Of a stretch of DNA of 18,885 nucleotides, positions 1-8,720 are shown piece after piece. The notes under the pieces are model-generated. The model ran no database searches. It had not been told where the DNA came from and worked only from the letters and a program-made list of their open reading frames with translations. Numbering within the stretch: position 1 is the first letter of the stretch; each line of letters opens with the position of its first letter. Both the position numbers and the translations under genes were made by a program. This stretch comes from Willaertia magna. Taxonomy: Eukaryota > Heterolobosea > Eutetramitea > Acrasida > Naegleriidae. The stretch spans positions 1 through 18,885 of the forward strand of contig CADWAF010000057.1 of NCBI GenBank assembly GCA_902984215.1, read 5' to 3'.

Positions 1-182
1 CTTTCACATCACTATTTTGTTATCCAAAGATATTTAAATTAAAGTGTCGCAACCAATTAATTGAAAGAAAGTAGTGAAACGGTTTCTTTGAGAGAAATAC
101 TCATCGGAAAGTATAACTTTTTATTGAAAACAAAAGTACAAATGAAAAAATGTAAAAAAAACCCAGGTTTTGTTTGGTTTAA
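1..182. other. Left-edge non-coding stretch
   Basis: I see no convincing coding region here. On the minus strand this is the 3' side of the small membrane-protein gene, with an AATAAA polyadenylation signal read on the minus strand at 125-120, about 58 nt past its stop codon. The rest may be untranslated sequence of a gene beyond the left edge. Confidence 0.4.
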
Positions 183-477
183 TTAAACAGTGTGGGAGGT
201 AGTTCTATTTGGTGCTTCAACTTTTTAATTGTTATTTTCTTGTTATTGTTGTTAATTAATTGTACTTACTGGTTTGTGCTGGTTGTTGTTTGCTTCCTCC
301 ACCTAATAAAACTGGTAAAAGTGAGAAACCTGCTGCAATAGCCTATAAATGTAATTTATTAGACGGATTTGATGATGATATAGGTTAATGATATAGTTTT
401 TTTTAATATTCACTTACAATCATTCTCCATGAAAATAAACGTTTGTTGTAGACTGTTGGGTGATGGTCGTGACTCAT
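183..477 (-). CDS. Small single-helix membrane protein (three exons, hypothetical)
   Basis: I do not recognise this gene. The proposed exons on the minus strand are 477-418, 342-270 and 220-183. The introns are 417-343 (GTAAGT...TATAG, phase 0) and 269-221 (GTAAGT...AAAAG, phase 1). Joined, they give a protein of about 56 aa that starts MSHDHHPTVYNKRL, has one hydrophobic helix (about residues 20-34, rich in A, I, L and V) followed by a GGG turn, and ends in a polar tail before TAA. The layout of a short polar N-terminus, one helix and a short tail resembles small accessory subunits of mitochondrial inner-membrane complexes, but no family signature supports a specific call. Support comes from two good donors with matching phases and a downstream AATAAA. 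Weak points are the last exon, where retaining intron 2 or using a nearer AG at 240-239 would give a slightly different short C-terminus, and the tiny size. Confidence 0.55.
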
Positions 478-542
478 TTTAATATTTTTTTTGTTTAAAA
501 AATAAAATTGGGAATTTGAATTGAAAAATAAATTGCAAAAAC

Positions 543-561
543 AAAAAATAATATCGTAAAA
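543..561 (-). terminator. RNA polymerase III terminator of tRNA-Ser
   Basis: Immediately 3' of the tRNA on the minus strand there is a TTTT run (561-558) and then a TTTTTT run (548-543). These are the usual oligo-T stop signals for RNA polymerase III. Confidence 0.75.
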
Positions 562-564
562 CAT

Positions 565-645
565 CGCGAGATGCAGGATTCGAACCTGCGCGGGTCTCCC
601 CAATGGATTTCAAGTCCATCGCCTTAACCGCTCGGCCAACCTCGC
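565..645 (-). tRNA. tRNA-Ser (anticodon UGA)
   Basis: An 81-nt class II tRNA on the minus strand. The 7-bp acceptor stem GCGAGGT/ATCTCGC is closed with one G-T wobble, and the discriminator is G (565). The anticodon stem ATGGA/TCCAT holds the loop CTTGAAA, giving anticodon TGA (612-610), which reads serine UCA codons. The 13-nt variable arm (TGGGGAGACCCGC) forms a short extra stem, as expected for tRNA-Ser. The T arm is GCAGG/CCTGC with loop TTCGAAT. The internal A box (TGGCCGAGCGG) and B box (GGTTCGAATCC) are intact. There is no intron and no encoded CCA, as in eukaryotic nuclear tRNA genes. It lies between the small membrane-protein gene and the Asn-rich protein gene. Confidence 0.97.
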
Positions 646-786
646 TCTGAAAATGTAGATAGTAATTTTTATATAACTCTATTTACCCCGAACGTTGCTG
701 TCCAAAAAGCGAAATGAAATTTCTATTCGCTCCTATTTTCAAAAATTTTGCTCTAATCCCCTCCGTTTTTTGTACCCACAAGGTCA

Positions 787-2436
787 ATGCAAGGAAACAT
801 CTTCCCCAATCCACATTTAAACGCATATCATGATTTTTTAACTTTGTTAGCGGAAGGAGACCCACTTCACTCAAATGAAGCTCTCCTATATGCTGCAACT
901 AATAATCCATCCAACAACCCTTCCTTCCCAATAACCCAACAACATCCTTTCATTAATTTAAATAATGATCATCAAGATATTTTTGATGAAATATCCAACA
1001 ACAATAACATCCCATCATCAAATATTAACAATAATAATATTACCGACCTTTCCACTGTAGTACCTGGTTGTTTCCCACAACAACAACATAATGATTTATG
1101 TACTTGTTTTGTATGTACCTATAATCATAGTTTTCCACACCATGTTAATGCAACAACTGCAGCATTAACAGCAGCTATCTTACGTTCCAATTTACATTCT
1201 TCAAGAATACATAATCACCTTAATAATCCATACTTTAATGCAAACCCTTTAGGAGCAGCTTTTTGTACCAATCCGAACAGAATGATTCCAACTACTAATG
1301 CCGTAAATACCAATAACAATCCTTCTTCCTTTGTAATGAACAATGTTAATAACCTACAAGTCTCTTCATTGGTTAATAACAATAATGTTAATAATAATAA
1401 TAGCTTGTTAGTAGCTACAACATTGTTAGAAGATGTACAACCTACCTCATTATCCCCAACTATTGAAATTGGATCAACTCCGGTAAGCTCCAGTAATTCC
1501 TCTTCCAATAATAATACTAGCGTTGCAACGCCATCTACATTACCAGCTGCTAGTACAACAGCAACATCTAATACTGAAGTTAAGGTTGAGACAAAGGCTA
1601 CTTCCAAGAAACAAGCTAATACAACTGTAAAGACTGAAGAAGAAGTGGATGAATGTCGTAATTGGAAAGATATTCTTATTAATAATGAAATATTAGATGA
1701 ATCTGATATTCAAGTAAATATTTATTTAGAAACTAGAGATTCTGGACCAAGGTCTGATCCAACTATTGATAGTGAGTTATATAGTTCTATCAAGTATGAG
1801 ATGAGACATGAAATTAAGAATTTATTGTTCCATGATTGTGATAAAGCAAATGAACAATTATTTTGTAGAGTTCAAGTAGTTCATCCTGATAATAAGAATG
1901 AAGTATTAAAGAATGGAAAAACCATTTTAGGAGGTGCAATTGAGTCACATGTAACAAAAGGAACAAGTAATGATAATTCAGCAACAAGTATGAAGATTAA
2001 ATTTACTGATTGTAGTTATCATCATGGAAATTGCAAATTTGCTTTTAAAGTTTCATATTTCTTAGAATCTGACTTGGATAATCCTATACTTATTAAAGAA
2101 TCAGCAGCTTTCAAGGTTCTAGCAAGAAAGCCTTCAAAGAACAAAACAAAGAACCCACCAACAAAAAGGAAAAAGAAAGAGCAAGAGGCAGCAACTAAAC
2201 AACAAGAACAAACACAAAAAACCCAAGCTCCTAAAAAATTGAAAATAACTACAGTAGAGGATTTTAAACAAACAACCAACACACTTTTTGAATTCATTCA
2301 AAATAGCTCAGATGAACAAACAAAGAAGCACTTGATTAATTTTGTTGCCTCAAAGATGTGTGTGGTAGACCCAAGCAGCATTTTCCACATTAACAGTGAT
2401 GATGGAACAAATGATATTTTCAAAGCTCTCCTTTAA
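787..2436 (+). CDS. Asn-rich probable nuclear protein with one beta-rich domain (putative transcription factor)
   Basis: An intronless 549-aa reading frame starting at the first ATG, 787. Residues 1-285 are low complexity, with many Asn runs and Ser/Thr, and include a Cys cluster around residues 95-110 (C-x-C-x2-C at 105-110). Residues about 290-450 are ordinary and look folded: a charged helix, then strands. The part most likely to be a conserved domain is residues 357-449, which contains FTDCS (406-410), a KFAFKV strand (417-422) and ESAAFKVLARK (438-448). A basic PTKRKKKE segment (458-465) right after it is a likely nuclear localisation signal, and Gln- and Lys-rich sequence follows. The pattern of an FTD-S motif, a K/R-F strand and an E-A-x-F-x-V edge strand resembles the beta-rich core of plant CBP60-type DNA-binding proteins and, more loosely, Rel-like Ig folds. 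I infer a DNA-binding or chromatin role; the family is not proven. Two AATAAA signals follow the stop (2509-2514 and 2538-2543). Confidence 0.8.
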   Translation: MQGNIFPNPHLNAYHDFLTLLAEGDPLHSNEALLYAATNNPSNNPSFPITQQHPFINLNNDHQDIFDEISNNNNIPSSNINNNNITDLSTVVPGCFPQQQHNDLCTCFVCTYNHSFPHHVNATTAALTAAILRSNLHSSRIHNHLNNPYFNANPLGAAFCTNPNRMIPTTNAVNTNNNPSSFVMNNVNNLQVSSLVNNNNVNNNNSLLVATTLLEDVQPTSLSPTIEIGSTPVSSSNSSSNNNTSVATPSTLPAASTTATSNTEVKVETKATSKKQANTTVKTEEEVDECRNWKDILINNEILDESDIQVNIYLETRDSGPRSDPTIDSELYSSIKYEMRHEIKNLLFHDCDKANEQLFCRVQVVHPDNKNEVLKNGKTILGGAIESHVTKGTSNDNSATSMKIKFTDCSYHHGNCKFAFKVSYFLESDLDNPILIKESAAFKVLARKPSKNKTKNPPTKRKKKEQEAATKQQEQTQKTQAPKKLKITTVEDFKQTTNTLFEFIQNSSDEQTKKHLINFVASKMCVVDPSSIFHINSDDGTNDIFKALL

Positions 2437-2573
2437 TTTTGTATATTTAGTATTTTTGTTTTTGCGGTATTGTTGTTTTTATGAAAGACAACAATCTTAA
2501 ATTATTCAAATAAATTATTTTTATTGTAAACATTATAAATAAAGACATGCTATGCCGATCAACTAGACAAATT
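2437..2573. terminator. Shared 3' region between convergent genes
   Basis: 137 bp separate the stop codons of the plus-strand Asn-rich protein and the minus-strand ELM2-SANT gene. Plus-strand AATAAA signals lie at 2509-2514 and 2538-2543, and a minus-strand AATAAA at 2525-2520. The two transcripts are therefore expected to end within, or overlap across, the same short region. Confidence 0.55.
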
Positions 2574-4025
2574 TTAATCCTCTTTAAAAAATGGTCTGAT
2601 TGGTGGTTGAATATTTAGGTGGTGTTCTTCAAAGCTGTAAGGAGAAAAATCTTCTTCTATTGGTATATGAAAATCTAAGAAATCATCGTCTGATCCAAAA
2701 CTTTTAAGTGGAGATTGTGGTTGATGAATATCAATATTAGTATGAGATGAAATTCCTATTTGATTATTATAATTTACATTTTGAAGAGAAATAGTAGTGT
2801 CACTTTTTAAATGTTCTGTTGTTGTACATGTGGTAGGTATAAGAACTGAAGGTTCAAATTCATCATCACTCAGTCGTATCTCTATTTCTTCTCCAGAAGA
2901 TGACGAAACATTGTTTTCTTCTTCCTCTATTCTTCTATTCTTATTAATACTTTCAATTTCCTCTTCCTCCTCTTCTTCTTCATTTTCCTCTTCACTTTCT
3001 TCCTCTTCTACTACCACTTTATCATTATTTTGTCTAGGTTTGGGTATCCTCCTTCTATCTTTCTTATTTAAAAAGAAGTAATTTACAAGGTCTGCATAAG
3101 ATTTCTCTGGGATAACTGATCTATGAATCTCTCTTAAAGACCCATACTCCTCAAAATCCAAAAGGGCTTCAAAAATTTTTCTTTCCTGAACTTTAGTCAT
3201 TATCGTTTGTTTCGTAATTTCATTAGGATGTCTTTTTGCATATTTCTTTGCTTTTTCTACATTATATTTAAATCTATGAAGTATTTCTAAGGCTTTGTCT
3301 GACCGATATAAATCTCTATCCTTAACTATATACTTTTTACAATACTCTTCATAATTCATTACCTCCCTTGGCGTTAGAGCCTTATTTCTTTCTACTGGAA
3401 CCCATACGCATTTCCCCATTCTTGACTTATCTTCCTTAGATATTTCTTCTGGCCTAAGTGTTAAAGGGGGTAACTTAGCTTGACAATTTTCCCATATCTT
3501 AGTAAAAGATGTGGAAGTGTTAGAGAGAAAGGAGGACGCGGAGTTTCTATTATTATACAGATTATGATTAGGGGATAGAGGAGAGGTAGGTTGTTGGGTA
3601 GGTGGTGAAGATGAGTAATCACTCAATAAGATTGTTATGGAGTCCCCCGAAGGAGAAGACGCTTCTTTCTCTGGTGTTAAAGAGGAGTAAACCGCAATAC
3701 TCGATGGCTTTTTGATTGGAGAGATGAATTGAAAAAATCCAATTTCATCAATATCATCCTTTGGTTTTAGGTGTCCGTTGCATGGTTGGTCTTGGGCTAA
3801 TATTTAAATTTTTAAATGATAAGAATTTTTTGTCGGTTACTTACCATCATCATATTTTAATTTTTTTAGGTTGCTATCTTCTGCATGCTCAAAGAATTCT
3901 TCATCATGATCATCAAACTTTCTCTTTTCTGCTTCTTTCTTTTTTGATGAGGTGTTGTTTGTATCAATAGAAGCATTGTTGGTTGGATTCCTTCTGGTTC
4001 GGGTGGATTGCTCTACGCAACTCAT
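2574..4025 (-). CDS. ELM2-SANT domain protein (HDAC corepressor-like, CoREST/MIER/MTA type)
   Basis: Two exons on the minus strand, 4025-3845 and 3796-2574, are joined across a 48-nt intron (GTAAGT...ATTAG, phase 1, codon G+CC = Ala61), giving 467 aa. The start is the ATG at 4025; the in-frame TTG at 3626 is not the start, because the open frame continues upstream to the splice acceptor. Residues 1-160 are disordered and charged. Residues about 161-247 fit an ELM2 domain: a CQAKLP stretch, KCVWVP, and ALEILHRFKYNVEKA at the end. Residues about 260-309 fit a SANT/Myb-like domain, with a helix containing ERKIFEALL, YGSLREIH, then a YFFLNKKDRRR end helix. A Glu-rich acidic run (about 323-342) and a disordered C-terminus follow. 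In animals, ELM2-SANT proteins recruit and activate class I histone deacetylases through these two domains and act in the nucleus. The same role is inferred here. The upstream gap carries E2F-like sites. Confidence 0.85.
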
Positions 4026-4223
4026 GTTGGTGGGAAGAAAAACTATTCGTTAAAAAAAGTACGTTTATTCAGATTATTATTAGTACAACCTTGGCTTGGG
4101 TTGTATTTTTTTGTGGGTAGTGTTGAGGTAATGGGTTTTTAGCGTTGTCAGTTGGCGCTATAAAAGCTTTTTAGGTGTTCCCGCCAAATATCTACGTTAT
4201 TTTTTTTAAATTCAATTTTCCAG
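4026..4223 (-). promoter_or_regulatory. Promoter / 5' UTR region of the ELM2-SANT gene, with E2F-like sites
   Basis: This 198-bp gap separates two tandem minus-strand genes, so it holds the 3' UTR of the glycosyltransferase gene and the promoter of the ELM2-SANT gene. It contains a perfect E2F-type site TTCCCGCCAAA at 4178-4188 (TTTGGCGGGAA in the gene's direction), a second half-site TTGGCGC at 4152-4158, and a 7-bp inverted repeat at 4084-4105 that would fold in the 5' UTR. The activity of the sites is inferred from motif match only. Confidence 0.5.
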
Positions 4224-5996
4224 CTAAAGGTTGAGCAATCTCATAGTAAGTGCCTGTGTTACTTTCTGCTCAATTTTCACAATGTCTAATACAGGATTAC
4301 AATGGTCTGCGTCTTTTGTTGAATGACACTCAGTAACTAAAGGAGTAGCATCAAAGATAGATATGTGCACTAAATTATTGTGGAAATAAGCTATCGGTTG
4401 ATGGCATTTAAATGATTTGGAATCTCCATTATTGGATTTGCAATCAGGACTATAGATTAAATAACTGTCATCAGGCATAAATAAGGAATATATTGAACCA
4501 CTTCCAATGGTAGAAATGTAAATGTTAAGAGACGAAAATAATTCTATTTGTTCAATAATGTTCATATCTTCTAGAACTATTGGAACAAATTCAAATTCTT
4601 TAACTAATGGAAATCGTTCTTTCCAATTTTGTTTTTCTAAATGAGAGAGTATCTCTTTAGCATTAAAAATTACATTTCCGTGTCTTCCTGTAAGAGGTTT
4701 AACATGAATTCCAATTACTACCTTTTCTCTAATGTCATAATTTGTTGCCTTTTCATACAGGTCCAAATTGGAAAGTATTTGTTTTCTTAATCCCATAACC
4801 CCAAGTTCTCTGAATTTTGAAAAATCTAAACCAGTAATCATTGCCCTGTCAGCAACTCCAAATATTATTTTTTTGAAGCAAACATTAATATCATCTGCCA
4901 GTTCATTGAAATTCCTTTTTATAAGAGTTTCTCTCTGGTACCGAGGGATATCATCCATTGGGCAAGGAGCTTTTTCAATTCTAAATAATAATTTCCCATC
5001 ATTACTTGTGTAGGAACATCTTTGCAGAATAGGTTGTTTTGAGAATAGTTGAGTGAGTTGCAACGAAAAACGAATGGTATTGTTTTTGTTGTAACCGTAG
5101 TTAGCTAATTCCTCAACACACCAGTATTTATTTCCAGTCTTTGGGTTTTCAACATAAAGATGGCAACTGCCCCAAGTACAACTACCGTCAGCTCTGTCAT
5201 CATCTCTATATCTTACTTCATCTAAGTATAGTACAGAAACATCGTTTGGATTTAATTCAAACTTTTGTATTGTTTCATGCATTGCTACCATACTGTCTGA
5301 TTGTAAATATTGATTGATTATTATTTAAATTTATTTAAACGAAAATACTATACCTGCTATGTGATGACCAACATTTCCTGCTGCATAACGAACCATCATT
5401 AAGGTAGGAGTGTCATACCACTTTATTCTTTCATTATTTTGAATTAAGGGCAATTTATCGAACACAAATTTTAAAGTAATAGGTCCACGTTTACAACTTG
5501 ACCAAGCCTGGACGCTCCCTAGAGATCTTGAAAAAGTATTAAGCCAATTATCGTAAAGGTAGTTGCTGGTGTAAAATAGTAGTTCTCCTTTATGATTTAA
5601 ACAAACATTTTCTAATAAAAAAGTTTCTCTGTGTTGATGTATGTATGTATTATGAACTTTAATTCTAGAATATGAATGTTTGGAAGAATCGATTTTATGT
5701 GAGAATAATTGATTTAAATAGGTGGAGTTATTTAAAAAGTCTTCACCGGACGATAGTAAAAGATTATTGACAAAATGAACATAGTATTCTTTAGTTAGAA
5801 TTTTGTTAGTTTTACTATTAGTTTGAAAGTTATTTAGAGAGGTAATGTTAATAGTATTGTTAGCCAAGTTGTTTTCAGAATTCTTTGTTGTCTTCTCTAA
5901 GCGAAAAAGGCTAGAATAAAAAGAAACATAAAAAAATAGAAAGGCTGATAAAACTATTCCAACAGCCAAAAGTAAAGTGTAATTTTTCTTTTGCAT
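4224..5996 (-). CDS. Type II membrane glycosyltransferase, GT61 (DUF563)-like
   Basis: Two exons on the minus strand, 5996-5354 and 5296-4224, are separated by a 57-nt intron (GTATAG...ATCAG, phase 1, codon G+AC = Asp215), giving 571 aa. The N-terminus has four polar/basic residues and one hydrophobic segment (about residues 7-27): a signal anchor for an ER/Golgi type II protein. A stem with several N-glycosylation sequons (NNT, NIT, NNST) follows. The joined region AAGNVGHHIADSM (about 205-217) matches the G-N-x-x-H-x-x-D motif of GT61 enzymes. Residues 455-496 carry the other family hallmark: an EDMNIIEQIELFSSLNIYIS stretch followed by GSGSIYSLFMP, where typical members have an HGAG-like motif before the N/F-M-P segment. 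GT61 enzymes transfer sugars such as xylose or GlcNAc to glycans or protein; substrate and donor cannot be told here. Loss of the His of the HGAG-like motif is a notable deviation. The stop is TAG (4226-4224). Confidence 0.8.
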
Positions 5997-6309
5997 TATG
6001 TTGGTAGCGTTTTTTTCAATAGTTATTAACAGACCGAACTGATTTAATTTTTTCGTTAGTTTTACTTGTAATACTTTTTACAGTTGTTCACCTATTGTTA
6101 ACATCTTCCTTTTGGGAATAATGCAATTAATCTTCCTCAATAGCAGAATATATGTTGAATGCAGATAGAACAATACGATAGTTATGTTACACTACAGTTT
6201 TGGTTTTTGAAAACATTGTTAACATTAGTTTGAAACAGTTAAATTACACTTAGTTCCCTGTAAAGTCTGGACTGTGTTTGCTTTTTGCGCCAAAACAACC
6301 CAAAAAATA
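5997..6309. promoter_or_regulatory. Divergent promoter between the GT61-like and Nek kinase genes
   Basis: 313 bp lie between two divergent start codons (minus 5996, plus 6310). No open gene is seen. The region contains an exact 11-bp repeat, ATTGTTAACAT, at 6094-6104 and 6215-6225, each holding the palindrome GTTAAC. It also contains the E2F-like element TTTTGCGCCAAAA at 6283-6295, close to the Nek start. Confidence 0.5.
6283..6295 (+). promoter_or_regulatory. E2F-like element upstream of the Nek kinase
   Basis: The 13-mer TTTTGCGCCAAAA ends 14 nt before the ATG at 6310. Its reverse complement contains TTTGGCGC, which fits the E2F/DP consensus TTTSSCGC. The identical 13-mer lies in the same gene-relative orientation upstream of the CCDC146-like gene (12605-12593, minus strand). 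Confidence 0.45.
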
Positions 6310-8599
6310 ATGATCAACAACTACAGAAGGGTTCGTGTAGTTGGTAAAGGGACTTTCGGGCAAGCAGTTTTAGTTCAATCTAAGGTAGATAACAATTATT
6401 ATATAATAAAGCAGATTAATATATCTGGCATACCTGAGAAGGAGCGAAAAGAAGCATTGAATGAAGTGAAAGTTCTAGCTTCATTAAGCCATCCAAATAT
6501 TATTAAATATATTGATTCATTTACTGATGGAGGAAAACTAAACATTGTTATGGAATATGCCAGTCAAGGAGATCTATATGATAAAATAAAGAAACAAGGA
6601 GGAAAACCATTTAGTGAAGAAAAGATTATGGATTGGTTTATTCAGATTTGCTTGGCTGTAAAATATATTCATGATAAGAGAATACTACATAGAGATTTGA
6701 AAACTCAAAATATATTTCTTACACAAGATGGTTCTGTAAAACTAGGAGATTTTGGCATTTCAAAAGTGTTGCAGTCGACGATGGAATGTGCAAGAACCTT
6801 AGTTGGTACACCTTACTATTTATCTCCTGAGCTATGTCAAGAAAAACCTTACAATAACAAGTCAGACATCTGGTCGTTAGGCTGTATATTATACGAAATG
6901 GTTACTCAAAAACATGCATTTGAGGCAAATAATATGAAAGCATTAGTTGGTAAAATTCTTAGAGGAACATATCCACCAATAAGTACCACCTTTTCCTCAG
7001 GACTTAGAGATTTGGTATCTAAAATGTTGCAAAAAGATCCAAAAGATAGACCAAGCATTAATTCAGTTCTCAAACTTCCTTTTATTCAAAGTAGAATGGA
7101 ATTTTTAGTCACCAAAATTGAACCAGAAACAACGTGAGTATTAAATTAAAGTTTTTTACAAACCTTACTTACTTGAAAACTAAAAGTGGTGAAAAGGAGA
7201 AACAATCCTCTCCAACAAAAGAGAATTTAACTCCTCCACCATTGAAGAAGAATGTCTCTTCTCATTCGGTTTCCAAAAGCCCTCCTGTAGAAAAGGATGA
7301 CAAATTTTTCTTAGGAATCAAAGACTTAGATCAGAAAACAAGGGAAGAAAGAGCAAAAGAATATATAAGACAGGTAAGCTCCAGGCAAGATGGTAATTAT
7401 AAACCTGTCAGGTCCCCTCTAAACGATATTCAGTCACCTTCTCCCAACAATGGTTTTATTCAACCAAAGTATATTGAAGATAAAATCAGAAAACAAGCCC
7501 AAGAGCAAAGAGAGAAAGAAAAAGAAAGACTTGTAAGAATTCAAAAAGAGAAGGAAAGACAATATATAGAAGAAGAAAGGAGACTTAAAGAGCTAGCTGA
7601 AAAGAAAAGAGAGGCTGAGAACAGAAGAAAGAAATTGGAAGAACAAAGACTGGAACGAGAAAGAAGGAAAGTATTTGAAGAAGCAAGGTTTGTTTATTCT
7701 TTTTTCCTTAATACCTAAACAATTTCAGGTTGGCTGCCCTCAAAAATAAGCTGAGAGTTCAGGAAGAAGATGTTGTTTCCAACAGAAATTCACCAAGGAT
7801 TGTAAACAACTTGGGTGTAGCGAAAGTGAAAAAACAAAACGAAGTTGTCACAAAGGAAGATTTAAAGAAAAAAGAAGAAATGAAGTTGGCAGAGTTTAGA
7901 AAACAACAATACTGGGAAATGCGCAAGCAAAGCGAATTAAATAGAAAAAAGATAGAATCACAGATTTATGGAACAGATTTAGAAGTAGAAAAGAGTACTG
8001 ATAATTCAGAGATAAAACCATCAGTTGCAGAACGACAATTGATGGTGGAGGACAAGAGAAGACAAGATAGGCTTAATAGATTGAAGAACGATTATGAAAA
8101 AAAAGGAATGGATGAAAATATAAATAATGGGTATAGATCTAATTTCAATTTCGATAATATTAATAACCCTTCTAATATAAAAGAAATAAATTGGAACAAT
8201 TCGATATTAAACACATTAAAAAAAGTTATTGGAGATATTAAGGTTGCTGACAATGATGACGACGATATTTTCACGGGGGATGGTGTAGTGCAAAAGGTTT
8301 CGCCTATGGGAATTCCTCAAAAGTTTAAGATGGCAGGTAAGACTTTGAAATTAGGAGGTATTAAGGACGCTGATACTTTGCATTTTAGAATTGAGGCACT
8401 ACGAAAATATTTGGAGGATGAATTAGGGGATGAGGTGTTACTAGGAGTTTATAAGTTATTGAGAAGTGAAGATATTGACGAAGCATTAGTGGATAATACA
8501 GTTTCCAAAGTTTTAGGAAAAGAGAAGAATGGGTATATATCGCTGATTCACCAATTGTTGTTTTGTGAAGATGTTTTGAATGACCAACAGCTGGGTTGA
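6310..8599 (+). CDS. NIMA-related serine/threonine kinase (Nek1/3/5-like)
   Basis: Three exons, 6310-7133, 7187-7687 and 7729-8599, encode 731 aa. The introns are 53 nt (GTGAGT...AAAAG) and 41 nt (GTTTGT...TTCAG), both phase 2 (completed codons Thr275 and Arg442). The start is the first ATG, 6310; the open frame further upstream offers only a GTG. The kinase domain (about residues 5-259) has all key residues: glycine loop GKGTFG 12-17, Lys34, Glu52, HRDLKTQN from 127, DFG 147-149 and the activation-segment GTPYYLSPE 166-174. The Nek assignment rests on the close fit of these motifs, a short N-terminus and the long basic/acidic coiled coil that follows (about 350-560). A conserved-looking C-terminal helical domain lies near 655-725 and resembles the C-terminal region shared by some Nek kinases. 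Neks of this class often act at basal bodies, cilia and microtubules, so a role in flagellar or mitotic control is inferred. The stop is TGA, and an AATAAA lies at 8627-8632. Confidence 0.93.
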
Positions 8600-8720
8600 A
8601 GGCAAGCCATTGTAAATAGTTGTAAAAATAAAAATGTGGATATCCGTTTACTAATCAAATTCAAAAGTTCATTCCAGTCAAGTAGGTAACACGAAAAGCG
8701 AAAAACAGTAAGCAAAACAA
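8600..8720 (+). other. Gap between the Nek and carrier genes
   Basis: 121 bp hold both the end of the Nek transcript (AATAAA at 8627-8632) and the promoter of the carrier gene. No TATA-like or E2F-like element stands out. Confidence 0.4.

Noticed and set aside
1215..1607. Long minus-strand open frame inside the Asn-rich protein
   Set aside because: Leu/Val-rich complement of Asn-codon repeats; no motif and no own start context. Shadow of the plus-strand gene.
2797..3081. Ser-rich plus-strand frame
   Set aside because: Complement of the Glu-rich acidic run of the ELM2-SANT protein.
3624..3626. Start of the ELM2-SANT protein at the in-frame TTG
   Set aside because: Not an ATG; the frame stays open upstream to a splice acceptor at 3797 and joins in phase with an ATG-started exon.
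3761..3970. His/Leu-rich plus-strand frame
   Set aside because: Antisense to exon 1 and the intron of the ELM2-SANT gene; no independent support.
6274..6276. Start of the Nek kinase at GTG
   Set aside because: The first ATG is at 6310 and fits the usual short Nek N-terminus; the E2F-like element lies between.
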